Assembly (NCBI GenBank): GCA_942492625.1
Contig: CALOFM010000006.1
Coordinates: 11,181 to 75,180 of the forward strand
Origin: Thiosymbion sp942492625
GTDB lineage: Bacteria > Pseudomonadota > Gammaproteobacteria > Chromatiales > Chromatiaceae
Direction: 5' to 3'
DNA length: 64,000 bases
Made by a program: the position numbers and the translations under genes. The notes beneath the pieces are model-generated. The model did no database searches. It was given only the letters and a program-made list of their open reading frames with translations, and was not told the origin of the DNA. Position 1 is the first letter of the stretch. Each line of letters opens with the position of its first letter. This document shows, in pieces, positions 29,690-38,357 of this stretch.

Positions 29690-32209
29690 ATGTCGATACT
29701 AAACAGGTTTTTCGGTTTGCCGCTGCTCGCGGGCGCATCCCTCTTCACTGTCGATGCCGGCGCCCAGAACGGCTGCATGATGCCGGACCCGCCGGTCTTC
29801 AGGGCAACCGGCCATATCCTCGACTTCGCCGATCTCGGCTCCGAGGGAATGACACTGATTCAGGAGTTCGAGTCCTTCGGATTCGACTGAGTAGAGCCGG
29901 CTCTCGCCTTCGATGCGCCAACGACGGTAGTCCGATTCAACACCGGCACCCCACAGGAGGACACCCGTACCCCGAACGAACGCTACCTCGACCCGGACCA
30001 CCCGGGCGGGCAGCCGAACGTCCCGCAATCGGCTTGGAAACGGGTCAACTGCGTCGAGGGCGTTGTGCCGTTCGAAGCCTCCCGTCCCGACAGGCAGCTT
30101 CCGGGCGCGACCTTTAGGACCATGCCCAATGTCGACCCGCCGGCGCAGATCCGTGCGACCTTCGTCAAGCCGGCAAGGTCGATCTTTCCGGACCAGGTTG
30201 ACGTTGCCGGCCAGACCACAACCATCGACTCCTTCGCGAACCCGCCCGGAACCAACATGTTGCCGACGGTCTTTCGCAACCTGTCCGACACGCAGGGCGG
30301 CGGGATGCTGAACACCCTGCCCTCGACGAAGAAGGCGCCCTACAATCTGCACGACGGCGATCCGCAGGCCGTGCGGATCAACCCGGAATCCCCCATCGAC
30401 GACCTGCGCTACATCCTGGAAACCCTGTACGAGACCATAGCCGCGAAACCCTACCGCGAGCTGCTGACCAGGCCGGATCGGATCAGCTTCCAGGATCTGG
30501 TAAACGATGCCGAAGACGCCGCCGACCGGGTAAAGGTCGCCAAGCGGCTGGTCGACCATCACCTGCAATGGGGCCTGGATATCATCGAAGGCAATGGGAA
30601 ACCCGGATCGAAGGTTCCCGGTGATCGCGCATATCGTGGCTTTGCTCTCTTGAACCATTCCGGCCAGAACCGCGTAAAGCGGGTGATGCCCGTGTACGAT
30701 GCCGACGGCACCGTTGTCGGCGGCGAGGTCACCGTGCGCCAGATCTGGTATGGCGGGCGCATCCAGTCCGACACCATGTTCTTCGATTTCGGATGGGAGA
30801 AGGTCGGCCCCGACGTCGACGACTATGCCAACTGCGGCGATGACGGCCAACCCAGCCAGGAAGTCTGTGCGAATGCGCCCGCGATCCCGCCGAACAAGCC
30901 CTGGACGATCCACTACGAGATCCATGTGCTCAACCGCGGTAGTGACGATTTCTCGCCGATGACCATGCAATTCGACTGCCCGGCGAAGCTGGACATCGAC
31001 GGGCAACCCCAAGGTTGCCCCGGACCGAACGCCGCTCTCCCGAGCGGTTCGATCGACTGGATCAACGGGCCGCTGTATGCCTCGCTGGACCAGAGCTTTT
31101 TTCCGATGGAGGACGGCACCAGGCTCTCGCTCAGCGTTAAGATGGCGCCGCCGCAATACTTCAATCTGACCTACACCTGGGGCTGGCGAGTGCATCCACC
31201 GCGCGCGCAAGCGGTCGAGAACGGTCAGAAGCTCGTTCCGCCGGGCGTACCGAGCGAGATGATGTTCTGCCACCCGCTGCGCGCCGGGATCATCGACCAC
31301 GAACGCTTCGCTTTTCAGGGGTTCCCGGGTCCGGATAGCGTGGATGCGCCGCCGCCGCCTGAGATGGTTCAGGCCATGGGGCTGGCGACCCCGGACGCCG
31401 CACAGTTCGAGGCGTGTCTCGATGGTTTCAAGAAAGTCATGGGCCAGGACAAGACCGGACTGGATATGATCAACCTGCGCCTCGGAGTGCTCAACCGCTT
31501 CTTCCCTAAGCCTGCTCAACCCCTGACGACCGAGCGGGAAAAGCTGGACTTCGCGATCTCGAAGATCAGCGATCTAGCGCCGGCAAAGCGGATGTGGCGG
31601 GCCTTTCGCCTGATGCAGGAGGAGGTGAGTAATCCCTCCGGTCAGGACGCCGCCAAGCGCTGGATCAACCTGCTGCTCGATGCCCGGAACGCCTACCTCG
31701 ACTGGCTCGACCGCACGCATCTGCCAAGCGGCCTGAAGCCCGACCAAATGACAGACCTGACGCTTCTCTTCGTCAACAACACCACCTATGGCGAGCTGCG
31801 CGAGGGCGGTTTTGTCACCTATCCCGATTGGCGCCGGCGTGGAGATTTCGCGCGCATCACTCTGCTGAATGGGGACTATTTCCCGCATGGCTATCTGAAC
31901 GTCGATTTCGGCGGTACCCGCGGTTGGGAGAACATTTGGCAATCCACGATCAAGAACGCCGGTTCGGGACCCTGGTTCACGTTCGGCCGGTTTCATGCCA
32001 AGTTCAACACCGTACCGGGGTCAATTGCCGTCGACGCGGCGACGAAGCAACCCGCCACAGTTGACGACGGTGGCTTTGCTGCACCTGTCTCGGTCACGCC
32101 GGGGGCGCATCGGCTAAAGATCCAGTTCAACTTCGAGCCTTCACCTCGACTGCGTTTTTACCAGTTCGACCCTCTGCATCACGATGCTGCAATCTACTCG
32201 CTGCACTGA
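29690..32209 (+). CDS. large secreted protein of unknown family, interrupted by an in-frame TGA
   Basis: A ribosome site (AAGGAG) and ATG start an 839-codon frame with a signal peptide (LNRFFGLPLLAGASLFTVDAGA). The frame is open from codon 68 to the stop at 32209 but has a TGA at codon 67 (29888-29890), after SFGFD. The rest is coherent: Asp/Pro-rich, several Cys, sequences such as LDDLRYILETLYETI-like (here IDDLRYILETLYETI), FARITLLNGDYFPHGYLNVDF, and a C-terminal beta-rich part ending HHDAAIYSLH. I recognise no domain. Between a multicopper oxidase and SCO genes it may be a substrate-binding or structural partner. A TGG-to-TGA change is the simplest explanation for the stop. An internal start near 30065-30122 would make a leaderless protein. 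Confidence 0.6.
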
Positions 32210-32220
32210 GGATCGCAACC

Positions 32221-32826
32221 ATGCTGGACAGACGCACAGCCATGCTCGGACTCGCCGCCTGTCTCGCGCCTCTCGCCGGATTGGCCCGTAACGAGCACGT
32301 CTATGGCGATGGTATGGGCCGGGCGGCGGCAGGCAGCTCGCAACTGTCGCGGACCTATGTCATGCCGCCGGTTCGGTTGGTCGATCAGGGCGAAGTCCCT
32401 GCGGACCTGGCGGCAGAATTGCAGATCCCGGGACCGGTGTTCATGAACTTTATATTCACCACTTGCCCGGGAATCTGTCCGCTTTTGTCGGCAGTCTTCG
32501 CAAAGACCGCATCGCTGCTGGGCCACCGGCTGTCCGATGTCCGATTGTGGTCGGTCTCGATCGACCCCGACTATGACGGTCCGGCAGAATTGCGAGACTA
32601 TGCGGAGGCGTTCCATGCACCGCCAGAGTGGCGGTTTCTCACCGGCGAGAAGCACCAGATCGACGCCGTCCGCAGCGCCTTCGACGCGGATTCCGACAAC
32701 AAGATGGCGCACAGGGCCGTCGTTCTGATGCGCACCGAAGGGGCGAGCTGGTTGCGCTTCGAAGGAGACGTTACCGGCGAGCAGCTTGCCGTAGCCGCAA
32801 TCGAGGCATTGGCAAAGGCGACATGA
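32221..32826 (+). CDS. SCO1/SenC-family copper chaperone
   Basis: A 201-residue thioredoxin-fold copper protein. The signal sequence begins LDRRTAMLGLAACLAPLAG (a Tat-like RRT). The copper site is complete: FTTCPGICP with Cys82 and Cys86, and KMAHRAVV with His164. SCO proteins deliver copper to CuA-type centres or reduce thiols of copper apoproteins; here, next to a multicopper oxidase, it likely helps metallate that enzyme. It follows the large secreted protein by 11 bases, and its stop overlaps the next start (ATGA), so translation is probably coupled. Confidence 0.9.
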   Translation: MLDRRTAMLGLAACLAPLAGLARNEHVYGDGMGRAAAGSSQLSRTYVMPPVRLVDQGEVPADLAAELQIPGPVFMNFIFTTCPGICPLLSAVFAKTASLLGHRLSDVRLWSVSIDPDYDGPAELRDYAEAFHAPPEWRFLTGEKHQIDAVRSAFDADSDNKMAHRAVVLMRTEGASWLRFEGDVTGEQLAVAAIEALAKAT

Positions 32827-34414
32827 TCCGCTGGAGCTTTGTCGCTTTCGGCATGCTGCTCGCCTTTCCGGCGTCGGCAGGCCCTGTCGAGAATGGCGAG
32901 CACATCTATCGTGCGGGCCTGCGGTCGGACGGTACGCCGGTGACGGCGCGCGTGATGGGGGATGCCACGCTATCCGGGCGCTTTGCCGCCTGCGTGCGGT
33001 GTCACCGACCGAGCGGTTATGGTGTCAGCGAAGGTGACATCCGCTCACCCGCAATTACCGCGGGTGTCCTATTCTCACCACTGGAGCCGCGGCGAGACCT
33101 TCTCCTCCGAGAGCTTTACCAGGAACGCCTCGGCCCGACGGCCCGGCTGCAGGCAAAGACGCCAAGGACTAGACCGGCCTATCGCGGCACCAGTGATCTG
33201 GCGCGGGCGCTGAACGCCGGAATCGATCCCGGCGGTCGGTCGCTGTCCCCTTCGATGCCACGCTATGATCTGGATGCGGATGACGTCAATGCCCTGCACG
33301 CCTATCTCAAGAGCATCGGTACGGGCCTCGACCCCGGAGTGGATGAGCACGAGATAAACTTTGCCACCATATTCGGACCCCAGATCCCGCCAGAGCAGCA
33401 AGCGGCGATGACGGCTGTGATGCACGCTTTCGTCGCCACCAATAACCGAGAGATACGTCGAGAACAATCGTGGGCAACCTATTCCCCAAACTACAAATCT
33501 CTTTACGTGCCCTCTCGCCGGCTGTGGCGATTGCATGAGTGGCGGCTGACCGGCCCTTCCGAAACCTGGGCCGCGCAGCTTGCGACTTACGCTCAGCGGC
33601 AACCCGTTTTCGCGGCGCTTGGCGGCGCTGCACAAGATTGGGCGCCGATTCATCGATTCTGTGAAGACGCGCAGCTCCCTTGTCTCTTCCCGTTAACCGA
33701 ATGGCCGGTCAGCGAGCCGGGCCATTTTACGCTCTATCTGTCCGGGGCCTTGAGCAAGAAGCGCAAATGATTGCCGACGATCTGGCAAGGTCCGGTAAGG
33801 AGCGCGTGATGCAGATCCGCGAAAACACCGCGAATAGCCAACGACTCGCGGAGGTTTTCGGCAACCTTGCCAGGGCGCGCGGCATAGCCGTTGACACAAT
33901 CGACCTTGCTTCTGCTGGCGGGCGAATGCCGCAAGCAAAAGCCCTCGTCCTCTGGCTCGGACCTGATAGCGCCTTGCAGGTTCTGAGGCGCGCCGATTTG
34001 AAAGCGTTTCCGGGGCCGGTTTTCGCCGCCGGAGGCCTGCTGGCGGACAGACAGGGAAGACTGACCCTGAGGCCGCCACGGCCCCTGCTTGTTGCCTGGC
34101 GATTTTCCAGACCCGGGGCACAGCCCCAGCGCATTTTCAGGTTGCGCAGCTGGCTGAACGCTCGCCGGGTGACCGCCCGGATCTGGGTGCGCGCGCAGCT
34201 AAACACCTATCTATCCCTCGACATCACCCGACATGCCCTTGAACATCTGGTTGATCGATACTCTCGTGAGCTCTTTATCGAGACGGTCGAGCATCAAGCA
34301 GAAAGCAGCTTCAATCCCGGAACCTTCGAGCGTCTCAGTATGGGACCGGGACAGCGGTTTGCCGCAAAGGGGCACCACATCATGCTGCTCGACACAGGCG
34401 GTGTGCTGAGATAA
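32823..34414 (+). CDS. cytochrome c fused to a periplasmic-binding (Peripla_BP_6-like) domain, frameshifted
   Basis: About 530 residues when repaired. A signal peptide (WSFVAFGMLLAFPASAG) leads to a cytochrome c domain with one haem site, CVRCH (Cys57, Cys60, His61), and Met-containing LSPSMPRYDLDADDVNALHAYL. From about residue 175 a periplasmic-binding fold follows. The frame breaks at a GGGG run near 33747; five G would join LYLSG to GLEQEAQMIADDLARSG. The end, YSRELFIETVEHQAESS and RLSMGPGQRFAAKG, is typical of these proteins. It probably binds a small ligand and passes or receives electrons in the periplasm. It is the last gene of the cluster. Confidence 0.8.
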
Positions 34415-34517
34415 ATAGCTGGTCAACGGGTATAACAACCAACGGAACGAGTCAAGCGTGTCTTCGATTTCGTGATGTGTTTTGGGTAAGTGATCCGAAA
34501 ACCACCCCCCCAGGCTG

Positions 34518-35985
34518 TCAGGGGGCCGGAATATCCTGCGGTGCGATATTGAACGGCAGCAGCTGTGCGACCTGCTCGGGGGATGATGCCTTGGGCAGCT
34601 CGGTGAGAACGTGGCGCAGGTAACGGCAGGGTTCGAGGCCGTTGGCCTTGGCTGTCTCGATGATACTGTAGAGCGTTGCCGAGGCATCGGCGCCGTTGGG
34701 GGTATCGGCAAATAGCCAGTTTCGTCTTCCGATGACGAAGGGACGGATGACCCGCTCGCAGGCATTGTTGTCGATGGCCAGGCGTATGTGACCGAGGTAG
34801 CCGATGAGCCTGGGCCACTGATTGTGCAGGTAGGTAAGGGCCTTGCCGGTGAGGGTGGAGGGCGGAACCTCGGGCAACGATTTCTCCAACCACGCGTGCA
34901 ACTCCTCGAGGATCGGCCCGGCATGGCGCCGACGCTCACCGGCATGCTCCTCGGACGCGAGGTCCTTGAGGCGCTTCTCCACCGCGTAGAGCTTCTGGAT
35001 GAAGGCGAGCCCTATTTTTGCTTTGCCGCTCATGGCCATTTTTCCCTGGCTCTTGAGTGCCTCGTCGATCTTGCGTCGGGCATGGGCGAAGCAGCCGATC
35101 AGGCGGATATCGGCGCGGGCGGCGGCCAGCGCTGCGTAGACCTCGAAGCCGTCGGTCTGCAGATACCCGGCGAAGCCTTCGAGCAGCTAGGCGGCCACGG
35201 CCCGGCCGCGCGAGGGGTTGTAGTGGAACAGCACGAGCCGTTGATGCGGCGGCCCGCCGCGTTGCACCCGGATGTAGGAATGATTCGAAGCCGAGCGCCC
35301 CGCCTCCTTGAGCACCTGGATGCGCGTCTCGTCCATCTGCACGATGTCGTAGGCCAGTAAGCAAGCGCGCAGCTGCGCGATCCTGGGGGCCAGCAGGACG
35401 GCGAGCTTGATCATCCACCCGACCAGGGTGGCGCGGCGGATGTCCACGCCGGCGCGCTGCAGGACCTTCTCCTGGCGGGCCAGCGGTAAGGCATCCTGGT
35501 ATTTTGCCACCGCGATGTGTGCCAGCAGCCCCGGGGAGGCGTTGCTCTTGTGGATCGGACGGGCCGGAAGCGGTGCGCCCCGGATCGTCTCCTCGCAGCC
35601 CTTGCAGGCGTACTTCAAACGCACATGCTGCAGGACACGCACCTGCGCCGGGACGATGTCGAGCTGCGCGCTGCTGTCCTCGCCGATGCGCGTCAGCTCG
35701 CAGCCGCACGGGCAGGTCTTCTCTTCTTCGGGCAGGTCATGCTCAATGCGCACTCGCGGCAGGCAGTCCGGCAGCGGCTTGCGCCCGCCGCGTTTGCGCG
35801 CACGGGCGGCGACGGGGACCGAAGCGGGGGAATCCTCCTCGGCAAGCCTCTCGGCCTCCGCCTCGTTGAACAGGCCCAGCTGATCGGGTGAGACCTTCTC
35901 ACTGGAGGGGCCGTAGCGCTTGGCCAGAAGCAGGTTGAGCTGTTCGCGCAGGCGTTGGAGTTCGCTTTCGTACACGAAGCTGCCG
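34518..35985 (-). mobile_element. IS66-family transposase TnpC, broken by an in-frame TAG
   Basis: Read on the reverse strand: SELQRLREQLNLLLAKRYGPSSEK (leucine-rich start), a zinc-ribbon (CPCGCELTRIG and KYACKGCEE), DALPLARQEKVLQRAGVDI, the catalytic YDIVQMDETRIQV, a TAG at 35187-35189, then GYLQTDGFEVYAAL, IGCFAHARRK, and IRLAIDNNACERVIRPFVIGRR. Only the C-terminal IS66 SMK/ORF parts and TnpC are present; TnpA and TnpB are missing. The stop and lost start make it inactive. The start is cut by the IS1595 fragment at about 35986. Confidence 0.8.
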
Positions 35986-36360
35986 CTGACGATTCCCTTT
36001 CTCAGGATGTACTCCCTGACGCAGCCCAAGAACGGGACATCGGTCCTGGAACTGCGGCGAGAGCTGGGGATCTCCTACAACGGCGCCTGGCGCCTGAAAC
36101 ACAAGCTGCTGCAGGCCATGAAAGAGCGCGATGACAGCCAACCACTGTCCGGCAGCGGCCAGATGGATAACGCCTACTTGGGCGGCGAACGCCGGGGCGG
36201 CAAGCGCGGACGCGGTACCGCCGGCAAGACGCCATTTGTCGCCGCCGTTCAGACCAACGACGAAGGCCACCCCATCGCGATGCGCCTGAGCAAGACCAAG
36301 GGCTTTCGCAAAACTTAGATCGCCGCCCGGGCGCACAGACACCTTCGTGCGGCCACCCTC
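35986..36360 (+). mobile_element. IS1595-family transposase fragment
   Basis: The forward strand encodes LRMYSLTQPKNGTSVLELRR, ELGISYNGAWRLKHKLLQAM, then SGQMDNAYLGGERRGGKRGR (first catalytic Asp) and GKTPFVAAVQTN, matching the middle of IS1595-type transposases. A TAG follows FRKT at 36318, with a few more family-like residues (IAARAHRHL) after it. Both ends are missing. It interrupts the 5' end of the neighbouring IS66 gene. Confidence 0.7.
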
Positions 36361-36538
36361 GATTCAACCGTCGCTTCGAGCTGCCAGCGATGATTCCGCG
36401 TCTCGGATACATCGCGACTCGTATTCCGCCGCTGCCCGAGCGGCTCCTGACACTGGCTGAGCCTTCGGGGTAATCAGGAAAGATTTTGCGTCGGGCCGAA
36501 TGCACCGTCCCTGGATCGGCTCGAAACCCGGTGGCGGA

Positions 36539-38149
36539 TTAGATGTTCACACGCAGGCGTTGACCGGGACGGATATTGGTATCTTTGGGTCCCAGCCGGT
36601 TGAGACGGCGCAGCTCGTCGACGGAGATCTCGTAGCGGGTAGCCACTCGGTATAGAGTCTCGTTCGCCTGTACCACATGCACCTTCGCGGCCTTGGGCGG
36701 TTTTGCATTTTTGCTCTTGGCCGGTGACGCCTTCGGTTTTTCGGCTTTGGCCACCTTGACGAGCTTCGACTTGGGCTTGGCCTTCGCCACCTTAACCGGC
36801 TTGGCATTGGGATGAGCCTTGGGTTGAGCCTTGGCAACCTTAACCGGCTTGGCCTTGGGTTGAGCCTTAGCAACCTTAACGAGCACTGTCTTGGGCTCTG
36901 CCTTCGCTACCGCGACGGGCATGGGCATCGGCAAGGCGGCCACGCCGTTCAACGTCCCTCGCGGCAGCCACACGGTACTGCCCCGCGGAAGGTTCGCTTG
37001 TCCGCTGCGGGCCGGATTCCTCCAGTGCATATTCAGATCTGAGAGCCTGTAGGTCGAGACACCATAATGACTTGCGACCAGAGGCGCCGGCATGCTGTGG
37101 GGCAGCACCAGCCGATCCTCGGATAGGGGCGGCTCATACGCGATCCCCTCGGGGAAGTATTTCTTCGGATTACTCGCAACCTCCCGCGCGGCGAGGAACT
37201 CGGAGTAGAAGTTGCGCGAGGCGAACCCGAAGTAGCGCCCTTTGTAGTGACGCACGATGGTCCCTATGTCATTTCCATGGATGGACTTGGCCTTTTTCAT
37301 GCCGCCCTGGCCGTGGTTGTAAGACGTCAGCGCCAACGGCCAGCTGTTGAGCTTGCGGTGTGCGTCGCCCAGATACCTCGCGGCACCCTCCGCAGCGATC
37401 ACCGGATCGAGGCGCTCGTCGATGGTGCCGTTGACCGTCATATAAAGCTTGCCGGTGCCGCGCGTGAACTGCCACATGCCCGCAGCCCCGACGCTGGATC
37501 GGGCGTGGGCCTGGAACGATGACTCCACATGGGGCAGGTAGGCGAGATCCTCCGGCAATCCCTTGGAGCGGAAAATCTTACGAAACTTGGCGTCGTAGCG
37601 GCCGCTGATCTCTAATCCGCGGTGGAAGCGCTCCCGCAGGCCGCGCTGGACGCGGACCCGGTCGCTGGCGCCGTATACCGCTCGTTTGCCGCCGGCGTCG
37701 ACCAGCTTTTCGTAAAGCTCTTTCTCCTGCCCGCTCGGGGACCGTCCGGACCGCATCTTGGCCTCCAGGCCTTCCAAACGGCTCATGTAGTGAGCCTTGC
37801 GCGTGCGCACGAACTGTTTTTGCTCCGACGTGTAGCTGGCACGGGTGGCGCCGGGCAGGTTCGCGACCTCGTAGATCACGCCCATGTACTCGTCGTCATG
37901 GATCGCGACCTTGCCGCGGCTCCACTTGCCATAGACATTGCGCCAGAAGGCGACGTTGTCTTCGATTTCCGGAGGGGCCGGAAAGGTCCCCGCCCGCATC
38001 CCCGTCCTCGTGGCCGACCTCGTGGCCGTCCCCGTGGCCGTCCCCGCGGCCGTGTATTCCCGTTTTTCGCTGCTTGAGCAGCCGCTCAGAAGAAGCAATA
38101 GAAAAAGCGGGGTGAGTGCCGCAAACTGGTACCGCGCAGATGCTTTCAT
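36539..38149 (-). CDS. LysM lytic transglycosylase (MltD-like lipoprotein)
   Basis: A 536-residue lipoprotein (lipobox LLSGCSS near residues 20-26) of the membrane-bound lytic transglycosylase D type. After a low-complexity Thr/Ala/Arg stretch (TATGTATRSATRTGMRAG), a lytic transglycosylase domain spans about 190-350: LPHVESSFQAHARSSVGAAG with the presumed catalytic Glu, then GMWQFTRGTG and LTSYNHGQGGM. A Lys/Ala/Pro-rich linker of repeated KVAKAQPKAKP-type units covers about 425-485. One LysM domain (VVQANETLYRVATRYEISVD) ends the protein. E. coli MltD has two LysM domains, so this is a variant. It is likely outer-membrane anchored. Divergent from the penicillin-acylase gene. Confidence 0.9.
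   Translation of the reverse strand: MKASARYQFAALTPLFLLLLLSGCSSSEKREYTAAGTATGTATRSATRTGMRAGTFPAPPEIEDNVAFWRNVYGKWSRGKVAIHDDEYMGVIYEVANLPGATRASYTSEQKQFVRTRKAHYMSRLEGLEAKMRSGRSPSGQEKELYEKLVDAGGKRAVYGASDRVRVQRGLRERFHRGLEISGRYDAKFRKIFRSKGLPEDLAYLPHVESSFQAHARSSVGAAGMWQFTRGTGKLYMTVNGTIDERLDPVIAAEGAARYLGDAHRKLNSWPLALTSYNHGQGGMKKAKSIHGNDIGTIVRHYKGRYFGFASRNFYSEFLAAREVASNPKKYFPEGIAYEPPLSEDRLVLPHSMPAPLVASHYGVSTYRLSDLNMHWRNPARSGQANLPRGSTVWLPRGTLNGVAALPMPMPVAVAKAEPKTVLVKVAKAQPKAKPVKVAKAQPKAHPNAKPVKVAKAKPKSKLVKVAKAEKPKASPAKSKNAKPPKAAKVHVVQANETLYRVATRYEISVDELRRLNRLGPKDTNIRPGQRLRVNI
38000..38060. repeat. short tandem repeat in the MltD-like gene
   Basis: Imperfect units of about 12 bases (CTCGTGGCCGAC, CTCGTGGCCGTC, CCCGTGGCCGTC, CCCGCGGCCGTG on the + strand) encode the Thr-Ala-Thr-rich stretch near the N-terminus of the lipoprotein. 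Such repeats can change number by slippage; the units are in frame, so loss or gain would keep the protein readable. Confidence 0.6.
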
Positions 38150-38357
38150 GATCGGATTCTCCTCCCCTTCCCGGGGGACCTTGGCCGGTGAGCCCCAAGC
38201 AGTCGGCTTCGAGTATGCAAAATATAGGCAATTGTAGCCTGGTTGCGCAACTTTTCATTTCGCTCTGATTTTCGAAAGATCAATGTGTTCGGGCGGAATT
38301 TTCGAGTAAATACCCATGTATGGCGCGTAGGCGCCGGCAAATGCCCCGGAGGCATGG

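Noticed and set aside
29888..29890. TGA as a selenocysteine codon
   Set aside because: No hairpin-like element was seen just downstream, the site is not in a redox motif, and the gene is in a decaying region.
29699..31519. A 606-codon reverse frame
   Set aside because: It is the shadow of the large secreted protein. The forward frame has a signal peptide, ribosome site and operon context.
19822..36500. An att duplicate of the tRNA 3' end
   Set aside because: I searched by eye for a second copy of TTCAAATCCCTGACGGCCCA and found none.
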